In this document: one piece after another, positions 36,443 through 48,304 of the stretch
Numbering within the stretch: the stretch's first letter is position 1
Layout: each line of letters starts with the position of its first letter
NCBI GenBank assembly: GCA_014529385.2
Contig: CM043950.1
Coordinates: 80,740,343 to 80,804,342 of the forward strand
Direction of reading: 5' to 3'
Length of the DNA: 64,000 nt
Source: Adiantum capillus-veneris
Lineage: Eukaryota; Streptophyta; Polypodiopsida; Polypodiales; Pteridaceae
Translations under genes and position numbers: made by a program
Notes under the pieces: model-generated
The model's database searches: none
What the model saw: only the letters and a program-made list of their open reading frames with translations
What the model was told of the DNA's origin: nothing

Positions 36443-37575
36443 ATGGCTGACAATAGGGAAGAGAGTGAAATTAATGTTGATAACTTTGATTTTGCTAATG
36501 TGTAGGCTACTAACGATGCCCCTATACTTGTTAACTACCTTGTTTCTCGGCTTCAACAAGCCATGGGCAATCCATCCCTCCAAAGTGAAGTGCAATGGCA
36601 GCTTTGTGCTCATGGGATTCTCCAAGCTCCCCACCATGACAAGAGAGTACCTAGGAAGCCTCCTTGTGAGACTCCCAAAAGAGGCCTCTCTCCAATTATT
36701 CAGGAAGAAGAAGAGGATCCATACGAAGGGCTCAAAAATTTTCTTCTTGATGATGCATCTCCTTCTCAAAGGAGAACTCAAGAGCCTCCACCAAAGGAAT
36801 GAGAAAGAAGTGAGTCTCCCGCCACCTCGACAGAGATGGCTCCACGATGACGGGGGGCTAAACGCTCTCCATCACCTCGAAAATGGAGAATACCATCACA
36901 CACTTCTCCACACCATAATTCAAAGAGGGATGACAAAAAGCAAGAGAAGAAAAAGGCGAGAAAGAGGAAACCATCTTCTCCATCTTCGTCATCCTCTTCC
37001 TCTTACGAAAGTGATGGTGAAGACAAAGAAGATCAAGGCAAGAAAGAGGTCACCCTCTTCTCCATCTTCCTCAAATTCTTCATCCTTTGAAGCGACCTAC
37101 AACTCAAAGACACTGTCTTCAAAAAGTCGGATTTTGGAGAGCAAAGGCAACAATTTTGTGCGAGCTTAACTGAAGAAATGGTGGAGTATGTCAACTCCCA
37201 AAGGCCACCCACCATATTGGCGGTTATAGACCATACTATGATGGCTTCTCGAATCAATTTCCAAACAGGGGTTAAAAGGAATTTTAAGCCCACAAAAAAC
37301 AAGGGTTCCCATGAGCCTAAGGGGAAGGATAATGTCCAAAAGTCTCCTAATAGAAATTTCAACAAAGCTAAAGAGAAGGGAGTTTACAAAGGAAAAAATA
37401 AACTCTCTCCTGAAGAGCTTGAGCATTATCGCAAGGATAACCGTTGTTTCAAGTGCGGAAAGCAAGGGCATGTGTACCACGCTTATCCCCAAAAGAATAC
37501 CCGCCATGAACCTCCTAGAACTACCTTGGTCAAAATCCAAGAGGAGGAAACTCACCACAAAGGATCTCCTCTATG
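36443..37575 (+). pseudogene. Gag relic with zinc knuckle
   Basis: The start MADNREESEINVDNFDF is at 36443. A TAG follows after eight more codons, then the frame continues (QQAMGNPSLQSEV, CETPKRGLSP) to about 36802. A basic Ser/Lys/Arg-rich stretch follows. The globular gag core, present in the copy at 48.9-49.4 kb, is deleted around 37090. The frame resumes with TEEMVEYVNSQRPP and ends with a knuckle, CFKCGKQGHVYHAYP (about 37446-37490), in which the last cysteine is tyrosine. The chain would coat and pack element RNA if intact. Confidence 0.85.
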
Positions 37576-38645
37576 ACATGCTTGGGGGAAAGGTAAGAGA
37601 ACATGATGCTTTTATTCTCTTTGACCCTGGTTCTACTCACAATTTCATATCCACAAAGTTGGCCACCAAGCTAGGCATACAAGCCTATGAGATGTGAGAT
37701 GTCCTACCCGTAGAGGGTGCTTTCAAGGGATAAGAAGCTTCAGTCACTCCCTTAATCGGGAAATTGAGGCTCCATGTTCAAAGCTATGTGGACAAAGAGG
37801 ACTTCTTTATCTCTCCTCTCAAGCATGAGGATGTAATCCTAGGGGCACCATGGTTTTATCGCATTGCTGCCAATGTTAAATTCCCTAAAAGGAGAATCTT
37901 TTTTAAGTTTAGGGAAAAAGATATGTGCATAGATGCTAAGGAAATGGGTAACAACATACCCATTGTACCTATACAAGCTTTCAACAAGTCAATAAAGAGC
38001 TCTATTTTTGTGTACATGATTTTTGTTAAAGATTCTCAAAATGAGCCTAATATTTTAGCAAAAGAAAATATACACAATCAAAAGGAACTAGAGCTATCCA
38101 ATTTTCTCAAGGGGTTTCAAGATGTCTTTATTGACAACATCCCTTGTGAGCTACCTCCTAAACAAGGTAATGATGACCATGCAATTGAACTTCTTCCAGG
38201 AAGTTCACCGCCTAATAAACCTCCTTATAGAGTTTCTCAAGCTCAACAAGAGCGGATTATGCGGCAAGTGCATGAGTTAGTTGAGAAGGGCATGGTTAGG
38301 CGTAGCTCATCTCCATTTTTCTCACCTGTGCTATTAGTGCAAAAGAAAGACGACACATATTGTATGTGTGTCGACTATAGATCACTATCAATAATAGGTT
38401 TCCCGTTCCACGCGTAGAAGACCTATTTGATAAGCTACAAGGATCGACCTACTAAAAGAATAGGTTTCCCGTTCCACGCGTAGAAGACCTATTTGATAAG
38501 CTACAAGGATCAACCTACTTTAGTAGGATTGACCTAAAAAGTGGCTATCATCAAATAAGGATAGTTGATCAAGACATTGTATGGATCGCATTTCGCACTA
38601 AACCAAGGAATCTTCATGAACTAAGAAGCTTTATAGGCATTTGTG
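37576..38645 (+). pseudogene. Protease and partial reverse transcriptase
   Basis: Protease shows FDPGSTHNFISTKLA, with D-P-G in place of D-S-G, so the catalytic triad is changed. RT begins with ELVEKGMVRRSSSPFFSPVLLVQKK and YCMCVDYRSL. A frameshift follows, then a 66-bp tandem duplication covering RFPVPRVEDLFDKLQGSTY, then FSRIDLKSGYHQIRIVDQD. From WIAFRTKPRNLHELRSFIGIC the sequence skips the palm with the YxDD motif, a deletion of roughly 100 codons compared with the family. No polymerase activity is possible. Confidence 0.9.
38393..38524 (+). repeat. 66-bp tandem duplication inside reverse transcriptase
   Basis: AATAGGTTTCCCGTTCCACG recurs at 38393 and 38459, and the following bases are identical except for a G/A difference. 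The length is a multiple of three, so the frame is kept, although a TAA lies at the junction. Confidence 0.95.
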
Positions 38646-39230
38646 CATAGTATAGATGCTTCTCACTACAGCATGACCATTGCATGATCTAACAAAGAAA
38701 AACGTTAGGTATACATGGTCTACCAAAGAGAACAATGCTTTTGAAAAAATTAAAGAAAAGCTTATCTCTCAACATGTGCTTACACTACCGGATATCTCAA
38801 AGCCATTTGAGGTCCATGTGACGCTTGTGGTGATTGCTTTGGAGCTGTTTTGCTTCAAGAAGGGCGCGCCATAGCCTATGAAATTTGAAGGCTCGATCTA
38901 GTTGAGCAAGCTCTAGGAATATATGAAAAAGAACTACTCGCAGTTCTACATGCCTTAGACTCCTGGAAGCATTATTTATTGGGGACTCCTTTCATTCTGC
39001 GAACGGATCACCAAAGTCTTAAGTACGTCATGACGTAGACCAAGCTCTCCGACAAACAAATGAGGTGGGCAAATTTCCTTTCGAAATTTCATTTTCATAT
39101 TGCTCACATTGCTAGCAAGCATAATCAAGTAGCCAATGCACTCTCAAGACGGCCGAGAGTGAATGCGGCTTCCATAGCAACTCACAATGATCTATCTTCT
39201 ATGATAGGTGAGTATGCTATTGATCCCAAT
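38646..39230 (+). pseudogene. RNase H relic
   Basis: Readable pieces are YTWSTKENNAFEKIKEKL, TLPDISKPFEVH, ALDSWKHYLLGTPFILRTDHQSLKY in several frames, and FHFHIAHIASKHNQVANALSRRP. Stops and shifts break it. The same region appears on the minus strand at 47.2-47.6 kb. Confidence 0.85.
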
Positions 39231-40660
39231 TTTGGAGATGTGATTTCAGCCCTTGCATTAGCGAAGAAAGAGGAACCACTTACTTTACAAGATGGTTATC
39301 TTCTCTATGGAAATAGACTATGTGTTACTAGCTCACTACGTGAGAAAGTAATGTATGAATCTCATGCTCCTCCTTATGCGGGGCATAGAGGGATTCAGTC
39401 TACCCTAAAGGGGATTGAAACATATCTCTATTGTCCTACCATGAAGGAAAGAATACAAGAGTATGTTTCTAAATGTGTGGTATGCCAAAAGACGAAGTTT
39501 GAGAGGGAAGCAACCTAGATTGCTTCAACCTTTGCCAATCCCTAATTCACCATGGGAGAGCATATCCATGGATTTTATCTTTAGATTGCTTAAGTCTATC
39601 CATGGGAATACGGGAATATGGACGATAGTACACAAGTTCAGTAAACAAGCTCATTTTATACCTGTCAAAAAGACTATCAAAGCCCATCAAATGGCAGCCC
39701 TCTTCATTTCACAAATCTTCAAGTACCATGGCTTGGCAATGTCCATAGTGTCGGATAGAGATCCTAGAATGACCAATAATTTTTAGAAGGGTCTCTTTGA
39801 GAATTTAGGGACAAGGCTAAATTTCTCTTCGGCCTATCACCCACAAATGGATGGCCAAAGTGAAATAGCTAACCTAATAATTCTTGATCTACTAAAAGCC
39901 TATGTAACGGAAGTAGATCAAACATCCCAATGGGATAAGTACTTACCCTTAGTGGAGTATGCCTATAATAACACTGTACATACTTCCATGGGAAAAGAAC
40001 CTTTTGAGGTAATTGAGGGAAGATAAAAAAGTCCCCTGCTACTTAAGGTACACGGGAAGATCTTCGTTGCAGATGAGTATAGCAGAGACCTACAAGAATC
40101 TTTCCAAAAGATTAAGGATGCTATCTGTATCTCACAGCAAAGGCGAAAGGTTGTTGCTGACAAGCACATAAGAGCCCAAGACTTAAAAGAAAATGAATGG
40201 GTCTTACTCAAATTTCCCAAGGCTCGATTAAGGCATACGACGGGCAAGAATCCTATGGGACACCAAAAGTACTTTACTAAGTTAGCAAAAAGGTACTATG
40301 GTCCCTTCCAGATTCTTAGTCCAATCAATGAGATGGCCTATCAACTCAAGTTGCCCAACCATTGGCTCATACACAACGCATTCCATGTGATCCTATTAAA
40401 GCCTTACAAAGGAGAGCCACCTCAAGAACCAACTATTGAAGACCCACCGGAGATCGAGGACCAAACAGAGGTGTTGTAGCCCGAGTCCATTCTCCGACAT
40501 AAAGACAAGGTATTAAGAGACGATAAGACTATCTGATGATATCTTATTAAGTTTAAGAATTACCTTTTTGAAAATGCTAGATGTATGCAAGGCATACAAC
40601 TAAAGGATAACCTAAACCTTGTCAATGCTTACAATGCTTCCTTAGAGTAAGCAAATATAC
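39231..40660 (+). pseudogene. Integrase with GPY/F and chromodomain-like tail
   Basis: The zinc region has HAPPYAGHRGIQST and CVVCQKTKFE. The core shows SMDFIF, VSDRDPRMTNNF, then a TAG where tryptophan is usual, and HPQMDGQSEIAN, giving D-D-E. A second stop lies near 40024. The GPY/F module appears as KRYYGPFQILSPINEMAYQLKLP with IHNAFHVILLKPY. A tail resembling a chromodomain (ILRHKDKVLR, YLIKFKNY) ends near 40650, before a roughly 340-bp spacer and the 3' LTR. Confidence 0.9.
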
Positions 40661-40984
40661 AAATGTTAAAAATGAACAAAGTTTTAATCTTATAAGACTC
40701 TCTTTTTCTTTATTGTGCACAGAAATGAAGTAGTATGCATGCTTAGATCAAGTTTGCAGAGACAACGTCTCCCAAACACCAAGTAGAGCTTGTCACTCCA
40801 CTATGGAAGATTGATAGGACTAATGTGCAGACATGCTTGCGGCAGCTTAGGCTCTCAAGCGCCAAATGGACTAGTCATCCATTCTGGAACGATGTCATAG
40901 GGTAACATAGGGATCCTCTACCTGCTAGGAAAAGGATTAATGAATATGATTTATCTTCTCTACCCCATAGTGGAGGACGACTAT

Positions 40985-41003
40985 GATTTCAAGAGAGAAG
41001 TAA
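40985..41003 (+). other. Polypurine tract
   Basis: CAAGAGAGAAGTAA immediately precedes the TG of the 3' LTR. The minus-strand copy shows a matching tract at 46759-46775. Confidence 0.75.
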
Positions 41004-42507
41004 TGTCATAATAACTAATATCTAATTCTCCTCAATGATTTTCTCATGTTAAACTGATCATTTAATAAGGGGAAGTGCCAGGGGAGAAAAAGTTAGAATA
41101 TTGGTTAAGCTGGCAGACCGACCACAACACGGATCCAAAGGAGGAAAAATAGGGATCCAAAGGGAGGGCCATCTGCAAAAGACCAATGTGTAACACTGGG
41201 CATAAAAGACCCTAAGGTTCAGCCCATTAAGACTTCCAACATTCTAAGGTTCCAAAATTCAATGGTTGTGTCCAATGGTCAAAAGCTTAGGAAATTGGAT
41301 GCTTTGTGTGTATCCCAAAAAGTCTTCACAAACTCCTACATAGGAGGGGGCGAGCCCAAGAAGTAGGGGATGAGAGAGAAACACACACACACACACACAC
41401 ACTCACAAGCTTCCTTTGTACACAAGGGGAAAGAGGGACACATGTCAGCTCCCTAGCCCAGATGCTTACAAGGTGTACTCAAATCCTATTGGATGGCCAT
41501 GGAGGTGGACCAATGAGAATTAGGCTAGAGGTGGACCAATGACCATGCATTCAACAGCCTAATGGCTAGCCGGATTTCTATTATCCAAGATACAAAGGGG
41601 TCCAATGAGATTTTAGTTACATTAATTAATTACCTAAAGCTCTCACAAAAGGGGAAAGGAGGACATATGTCAGAAGGCTATCACTTATGCTCCTGAAATC
41701 CTATTGGCTAAGCCTCGAGAGATCCAATGGGGTGTTTGCATGAGCAAATAGCAAGAGGGGTTGACCAAAAGAGAGAGGGGGCTGATTTTCTCAAGGCATT
41801 ATTCACTTACACACTCACACAATCTAAGCAAGAAGACTCTCTCTCTCTCTCTCTCTCTCTCTTCTCAAGCTTTAATGGAAAGCTTACCACCTACTCCAAG
41901 CTTGTGAGAAGGGAGGCCTACACCAACAACTCTTGGCTTTGTGATGCAAATCCGACCAAGAGCCAAGCTTCAATGCATGCTCATATCCTCTTCCATGCCA
42001 ATTACTAAGCTAAGCTATGCCAATGTGAGTGATTATGTGAGGAGACGTACATCTTTCTCGTAAGAATACTCTCATTCCCCGCTTGCTCTCACCATCTTTG
42101 AAGGTGTGTGAGGTCTTGGGTTTGAGATCGTGAGGGAATTGATGTTGTGTTTAATAAGTGTTGTGCTTAGTGCTTGAAGTTTCCATCTTCATAGCACTAG
42201 CTAGTATTGAAGGAACACAAAGAATTTTATTGTAAAATGTCTCTCTTGATGGGAGAAACCATAATACAAAGCCTTTTGGAGGGGGAGACCAGCTCCATGT
42301 AAATCCGGTCCTCAACTGTTGTCAATAGCTTAATTTCTCTCCCTTTTGAAGTATTGTTCATGCTATCTTACTAGGTGTTATACTTTTTGTTGCTCTCTCC
42401 ACCCAAGCACTCTTGTTATTCTCATTAGGAATCTATTCTAATAAAATGCTCACTGTGTTCATGCTATTTTCCTCCACACACAAGTTACTAGACCATGAAA
42501 TGTTACA
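41004..42507 (+). repeat. 3' LTR (1,504 bp)
   Basis: It starts TGTCATAATAAC and ends ATGTTACA, followed by the target duplication. It contains a CA run near 41382-41405 and a CT run near 41838-41863. Confidence 0.93.
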
Positions 42508-42512
42508 TAGGG
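42508..42512. repeat. Right target-site duplication TAGGG
   Basis: This exactly matches 34442-34446. Confidence 0.9.
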
Positions 42513-43009
42513 AGGGAGAAAAAAGAGGTGTTATGGAGCAAGTGGCAACCAACCGTCAGCACAGAATATCAGGCCCCTACACTAGATATGGAGTTAAACC
42601 ACGTTGTATGTACATAGAATGGAGAGAGCATAAAAGGAGGGAGCCACCATGGTTTTGCAAGGAATGTAGAGCCATAAAACCCGCATACTCTCATGACCTC
42701 AATTAACTACAGGGTTAGGTATTGATATGATCCCACCTTAGTCAATACAAGCCACTATCCTTGCAGGCAAAATGTCCCCTTTATTTTACAAGGTAAAGCT
42801 ACCATAAGGTCCTCAAAAAACTCTTTACCCGAGCCAGTAGTACACTCTGGGTATCCCTAGCTAGTAGTCCCAACAAACAAAATTACAATCAAGCTAGAAC
42901 TAGCCATAAATGTGTGTGTGTGCATGTGTGTGTGTGTGTATTATAAATGTATATATATACACACACATCCATATTTATTTATGCATATATAGAAATGTAT
43001 ACGTTTTTG
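42513..43009. other. Unassigned interval
   Basis: A 97-residue frame ending near 42706 is mostly element-flank sequence without known domains. Short GT and TA runs lie at about 42911-42964. Confidence 0.35.
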
Positions 43010-43011
43010 GC

Positions 43012-43137
43012 AAACGACACGCAAAGGCTACTCCAAATAAATTTAGAATGGCCTCCGTGTTTTTTTGAAGAACAGTGCGTAGAGGCCATTCTGAAAACAT
43101 TTGGAGTGGCCTCTATGTGCCATTCATCAAAAACCAC
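43012..43137. repeat. Imperfect inverted repeat (hairpin)
   Basis: An arm with GCTACTCCAAATAAATTTAG and GAATGGCCTCCGTG pairs with AGAGGCCATTCTG and CATTTGGAGTGGCCTC across a loop of about 20 bases. Arms are roughly 45 bp with a few mismatches. It could be a small MITE or the source of a foldback RNA. No target duplication was established. Confidence 0.65.
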
Positions 43138-43659
43138 TTTTATTGGTTTTTTGGAGTTTCTCCCTCGTCAAGTGTCAGAATGAGGCAAGTAGATATTCGT
43201 GTTTTAGGTTTTTGGCTGCTCCGAACGCGGAGGTGTTAAAAGTTTCAAATTCTACCACTAGATGAAAGTTTTGAGTTTTTTTTTTTTAATTTAGTGATGA
43301 CGAAAGAAATTTCAAATGAGCGGTGCCTATGTCATGAAAAAGACACTTGCATTGAATGAAGAGATGATCGTTTGGTTCAGTTTTTAGTGTGTCTAGTTGT
43401 CCTTTTGACGTACTAAATAAGTGCTAGTGTATTTGAAGAAACCTTTCTAGAGAGAGAAATAAAATTTCTTATAAGGCCCTCCATATGACCTTCGAAATTT
43501 TTTGATGGATGGTGTGTTCATGATTGCCCATGGCGAAGACGATGACCAAAGTTTAGCCATTTATTTTTCTATAAAAAAATCAACACTACAAACTTAGTGG
43601 ACAAATCAATAGATCCATTGTGGATATCCTTCATATCATTGTGGGTGTTTCCACAAGCG

Positions 43660-44497
43660 GCACTCATATAGGCGGTACCCTACTTGAGTTTTTCAAGCAA
43701 AAACAAGAAATAGGTAGGCCCAATGCCATATCTACCAGGTTAGTTCTTTGAGCTTTGTCTATTGTGAGCTTTGATGTTTTTCTTGCAGTTGACTCAAGGT
43801 GCTTTGGGATCCATGGCTCCTCAAAGCATCACATGGTAAGAATGAAAGAGGGTGAGAAATTATTGTTGCGATACGAGAAAGATAAGTCTTCATTAGTCGT
43901 CCTAAATGAGATGACATTGTTGTTCAACATGCAAAGTGTAAGTGATCCAAATCAATGCAGGGTAGGCGATAGTAAAACGCTAGAGAGAGAGAGAGTGAAG
44001 AGAGAGGGTGTGATAGCATCCACAAGTGAGGAGAGAGGAAATGCCAACACTTCGAGAGGTCTGGGGTAGGCAATGGACAAAAACACACAAGCTAATAGGG
44101 GAAGAGGGCGATAAATAAGTGTTGGCACTACAAAGCCCACCTTGCATATAACGCCTCATACAAAACGCTTGTGATTGGATCACCCGCAGTGTGATTGCAT
44201 AGATGTTTTCTGAAGGGGGATGCTAGCATGCTTATATAGGTAGACACCTACTTGCTTGACCCTTGCTACAAAAGCCCACCACTGGGATAAAAGTGGCAAT
44301 AAATAGTTATTGGTCCTAAAATACCAAGCATGCACTTATTGAGCTAAACTAGCCCCACATTGGGCGACTAGCGGACATATTCACCAGACACAAGACCGAG
44401 GAAAACCACAAACTAAGGGCCCTCACTCACTCCCTAAACTCCTCGGAGAGTGTGGAGATGACATGTGATGGCTTGTCACATCAATAGACTTCTAACA
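43660..44497 (-). repeat. 3' LTR of a Ty1/copia relic (left end unknown)
   Basis: On the minus strand it begins TGTTAGAAGTCTATTG at 44497, immediately after CTGAGAGGGTT. A CCTATATAAGC TATA-like box lies at about 44230-44242. The terminal CA end was not located, so the left limit is a guess. Confidence 0.5.
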
Positions 44498-44508
44498 AAC
44501 CCTCTCAG
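44498..44508 (-). other. Copia polypurine tract
   Basis: The minus strand reads CTGAGAGGGTT between the end of pol and the TGTTAG LTR start. This is the common layout of plant copia elements. Confidence 0.6.
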
Positions 44509-44891
44509 CTCCCGGGGTTGGCAGAAGACCCATTGAGTTGGAGTGAGTGGCATTGAAGCGTCTGAGGTAAAGGCTTCATCAAAAGATCTGTTGCATTCTG
44601 TTAGACACTCGTAGGCACATCAAGACTATATGCGGCATTTTCCACTGTATACACATGCTTTCCATGTTCAAAGATCAACTCAACATAAGACTGGGGTATG
44701 GGTACAAACTCCTCTAAATCTTCCAGTAGAAAAGTAGTCATAGCATCCGTTTCACATAGCAACCATCCCGCAACCCATGCAACCACATTGTGGGTGGAGA
44801 GTAGAAGTTCACCACTGGGAATTGGTGATTGCTCTTTCAGAAGTGAGATCCTCAAAGCATAATTGGCCCGTAAAAGTGCACTAGCAAACAT
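44506..44891 (-). pseudogene. Ty1/copia pol C-terminus
   Basis: The minus-strand frame includes SLLKEQSPIPSGELLLSTHN and ETDAMTTFLLEDLEEFV, a stop at about 44601, then NATDLLMKPLPQTLQCHSLQL. The last part corresponds to the ADLLTKPLP end of copia RNase H, and its final stop overlaps the polypurine tract. The rest of pol is not recognisable to the right. Confidence 0.55.
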
Positions 44892-45236
44892 GTTCTTCTA
44901 AGATTACAGAAACCATGTGCAAGGTCGAGGCTCATCCCATGAAGGGGATGTTTCTGTGACTCGAGAATCCCACAATGTGTTGTACAACTATCTTGGAATC
45001 CTCATAGTATGTGGTTCATGTTGCTCATCATAAAGAGGATCATTTGCAAACAAACCAAGATCGAGGAGATCATCATCTCATAAAGCAGTATCAACATCAA
45101 CAACATCCTCCTCTCCTCTTGAGAACTTTAACAACAATCGCATCATGTGAAGGGGGAGCCTCATGAATGAGTGAAAACATATGAGGATGAGGGTGTGATA
45201 TTGGTGTCATAATGATCTAAGAGCCACAATCCTATG
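44892..45236. other. Unassigned interval
   Basis: Short AT-rich DNA between the copia relic and the next LTR, possibly more decayed copia pol. I see no domain. Confidence 0.35.
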
Positions 45237-46758
45237 TGCAATGGAAATGGCCTATGAACTCTAAGAGTAGTGGAATTAGGAAATTAGGTGAAGCACTTTT
45301 GAGAGATTACTTTGTGAGCATAGTGGGTGAACTTAATCGATGGTAGCAACATAAACATGGTACTTAGTTAACTTGGCATGAACAATACTTTTGCAAGACA
45401 AAGAGAGAGTTTAGACAACATGACAATAGTTGAGGACTGGATTCATATGGAGCTGGTCCCCCGTCCCATAGGCGTTTGTATTATAGTTTCTCCCATCAAG
45501 AGAGAGTTGGTACAATACAATCTTTGTGTTCCTTGTAACCTAGAGGATACAATGAAGATGGAAAGCTTCATGCATCACAAGCATAACATAACCTTGAATA
45601 AAGCATTAACTATCCCAAGCCTCAGTCCCAAGGCCTCAAACACCTTCCAAGGTGGAGAGAGCTAGTGGGGAATGAGGATAGGGAAGAGGAAGAAGAAACA
45701 TTCCATAGGAGAAAGAAATAGTTCCTCACTTATCATTATCTTCTTGCTAGCATATAATATCATAGTAATGAAGATGGAGAAGATGGCAAGCTTAAGCATT
45801 GAAGCATGACTCTTGTTTGGATTTTCATTCCATAGCCAAGAGTATTGGTGTAGGCTTTGACTCTCACAATCTTGGAGAAGGAGGTGGCGTTCCTCCACTT
45901 TTCCCAAGTGAGAATAGCCTTGCAAATGAGTGTGTGTGTGGAGTATATCCCCCTAGCAGCCCCCTTCCTTGCTTTGGGCAAAATTTCTACATGCTCCAAG
46001 CTCATTGGACCCCTCTCCCCCTAGCCAATCACATGCAGCCTGCAGTCAAGCACATGGGTAGTCTTTTGACAAGTGTACTCCTTACCCCTTAGAGAGAGAG
46101 AGAGCTTGAAAATATCTAGTTATTTTTTAGATGGAAGTAGAATGTCATTGGACCCCTCTTTAGCCCAACCAATAGCATTCAAGCACACCATGTGGTTAAG
46201 CTTAACATGTGTCCCATGTGATCTTTTAGAATTCCCCTAACTTTGAGATTTTTATGCATAGGAAGTATCTCAAGCAACTTCCTCATTAAGTGACTAGGTT
46301 CTCTTTTTGACTCAAGCATCTTACCCCCCATGCATAGGAAGCTTCTCAAGCAACTTCCTCATTAAATGTGACAAAGTACCTCAAGTACCTTAGTCATCAA
46401 GCATGACAAGCAACTTAGGTGGATCTCCCACCTCAAGCACAGCGCTAGCTTGCTTAAGTTTAGGTCGGGTTCCCACCTCAAGCACAACTCTATCAGCACT
46501 AGCTTGCTTAAGGTGAAAGGACTTTTAACACTAACCATTGGAGGTCTTTAATGAAGCTAACCCTAAGGTGTTTTAAGCTTCATTAGTTAACCTTGCTCTT
46601 TGACAGACCATCTCTCATTTGGGACCTTTACCATTGGCCCCATGTTGAGATAGATCCGTAAGCACAAACCCTTGTTCTCGTTTATTATCCCATATTAAAT
46701 GATCAGTTTAACATGAGAAAATCATTTGGGCTGGTTAGATATTAGATATTTAATGACA
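45237..46758 (-). repeat. 3' LTR of a minus-strand copy of the 34-42 kb family
   Basis: On the minus strand it starts TGTCATTAAATATC at 46758 and ends CCATTTCCATTGCA at 45237 (1,522 bp). It shares ATGATTTTCTCATGTTAAAC and the GAGCTGGTCCCC/CATATGAATCC area with the other family LTRs. A small direct repeat (GCATAGGAAG-TCTCAAGCAACTTCC) lies at about 46255-46365. Confidence 0.85.
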
Positions 46759-47620
46759 TTAACTCTCTCTTGAGATCATAGTCCTCCTCCACTATGAGGT
46801 AAAAGAGATAAATTCATAGTCATTAGTCAATTTGTCTTAGCGGGTAAAGGATCCCTTTTTACCCTACGACATCATTCCAAGATGGATGACTAATCCATTT
46901 GGTGCTTGGGAGACATAGCTGTCGCAAGCATGTCTGGTCTTAGTCCATTTCATCCTCCCAAGTAGAGTGACAAATTCTACATGGTGTTTGAGAGACGTCG
47001 TCATCCCAAACATGATTCTTAGTATGCATATTACTTAAATTTGTGCACAATAAAGAGAGAACTAGTCTTATAAGACATAAACATTGATCATTTAAAAGAA
47101 ACATGTACATTTGGTTACTCTAATGTAGCATTGTAAGCGTTGACAAGGTTCATACTATCCTTAAGTTGGATTCCTTGCAAAGGCTATAATTAAGTACTTA
47201 AAGTCTCGGTCAGTAACAGACTCATCTATCATAAAAGATAGATCATTGTGAGTTTCCATAGACACCACATTTACCCTTGGTCGTTGTGAAAGTGCATCGA
47301 CCACTTGATTGTGCTTGCCAACATGTGACAATATGAAATTTAAACTGCAAAAGAAATTTTGCCTACCTCATTTGTTTGTCGGGGATCTTGGTTTGCGTCA
47401 TGAAGCTCTTCAGGCTTTGTGATCCATTTGTAGGATGAATGGAGTCCCCAAGAGATAGTGTTTCCACGTGTTTAGGGCATATAGAATAGCTAGTAGCTTT
47501 TTTTCATATTTGCCCAATTTTCACTTATTGAATTTTTTCCCTTGGCATCATTTTTGTCTTTATTTTCCATGGGCTTGACATTCCGTCTAGCCCCTTGTTG
47601 GAGAGTCTAATCTTATCCGC
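46759..47620 (-). pseudogene. Pol 3' remnant of the minus-strand copy
   Basis: A purine tract next to the LTR is followed (reading leftwards from the interior) by the post-pol spacer homologous to 40740-41000. RNase H remnants appear at 47170-47610: LLAILYALNTWKHYLLGTPF and KHNQVVDALSQRPRVN. Integrase is absent, so an internal deletion joined RNase H to the spacer. Confidence 0.8.
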
Positions 47621-47664
47621 TGTGACACAGACCGTAGCAAATGTGATTGATCACTCTGCATATG

Positions 47665-47730
47665 GTCTAGCAGTGCTGGTGGGGCTCCGGCTCCATATGA
47701 ATCCGGTCCTCAACTATTGTCATGTTCTCT

Positions 47731-47777
<47 letters not shown>

Positions 47778-47934
47778 CAAAAGTATTGTTCATGCCAAGT
47801 TAACTAAGTACCATGTTTATATTGCTACAATTGATTAAGTTCACCCGCTATGCTCACAAAGTAATCTCTCAAAAGTGCTTCACCTAATTTCCTAATTCCT
47901 CTGCTCTCAAAGTTCATAGGCCATTTCCATTACA
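47665..47934 (+). repeat. 5' LTR fragment of a plus-strand copy of the family
   Basis: This is the last 270 bp of an LTR, starting near CTCCGGCTCCATATGAATCC and ending CCATTTCCATTACA. It includes a CT run at about 47731-47775. It faces the minus-strand copy head to head. Confidence 0.85.
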
Positions 47935-47935
47935 T

Positions 47936-47948
47936 TGGTATCAGAGCG
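47936..47948 (+). other. Primer-binding site, tRNA-iMet type
   Basis: TGGTATCAGAGCG follows one base after the TTACA LTR end. Here the canonical CAGAGC is kept, unlike the CAAAGC of the full-length copy. Confidence 0.88.
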
Positions 47949-48304
47949 TTTGGTTTCTCTTTTCTTTCTTAAGAAGAGAGGTCCTTAAGTAGCCTGTGAA
48001 TGGTTTATTTTGTTAATTATAGTAGGGTAAGTGGGACTCGGATCTATATCGGTTTTATTGAGCCCACTATGTGGGATATGGTGCACACCTCGGGAGCTTT
48101 GGTCTTAATAATGGAGTCTGTTTAGACTGGCCTATGGATTTACCATTATTGAGCCATAAGAAGTCCAAAAGGAGCTATCCCTCGCAACTTCGCTATGTTA
48201 GACTCACTCCACTACTCTCTATAACTAACCAATACCAACCGTGGGTGTAGATACTTAAGTGTCTATTTTCAAAGGCTAAGAGGAGTAGCAACTAAGGTTT
48301 TGAA

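Larger units (their letters stand above)
34447..42507 (+). mobile_element. Full-length Ty3/gypsy retrotransposon (8.06 kb), decayed coding
   Basis: Both LTRs, primer-binding site, gag-pol remnants, a purine tract and an exact 5-bp target duplication (TAGGG) are present. The domain order protease, RT, RNase H, integrase, GPY/F and chromodomain-like tail points to a chromovirus. The coding region has many stops, a deletion of core gag, a deletion across most of the RT palm including the YxDD region, and a 66-bp duplication. It cannot move on its own. Two other partial copies of the family lie at 45.2-49.4 kb. Confidence 0.95.

Noticed and set aside
43755-44069. A 104-residue protein-coding gene
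   Set aside because: The frame overlaps the copia LTR region on the opposite strand and shows no recognisable domain.
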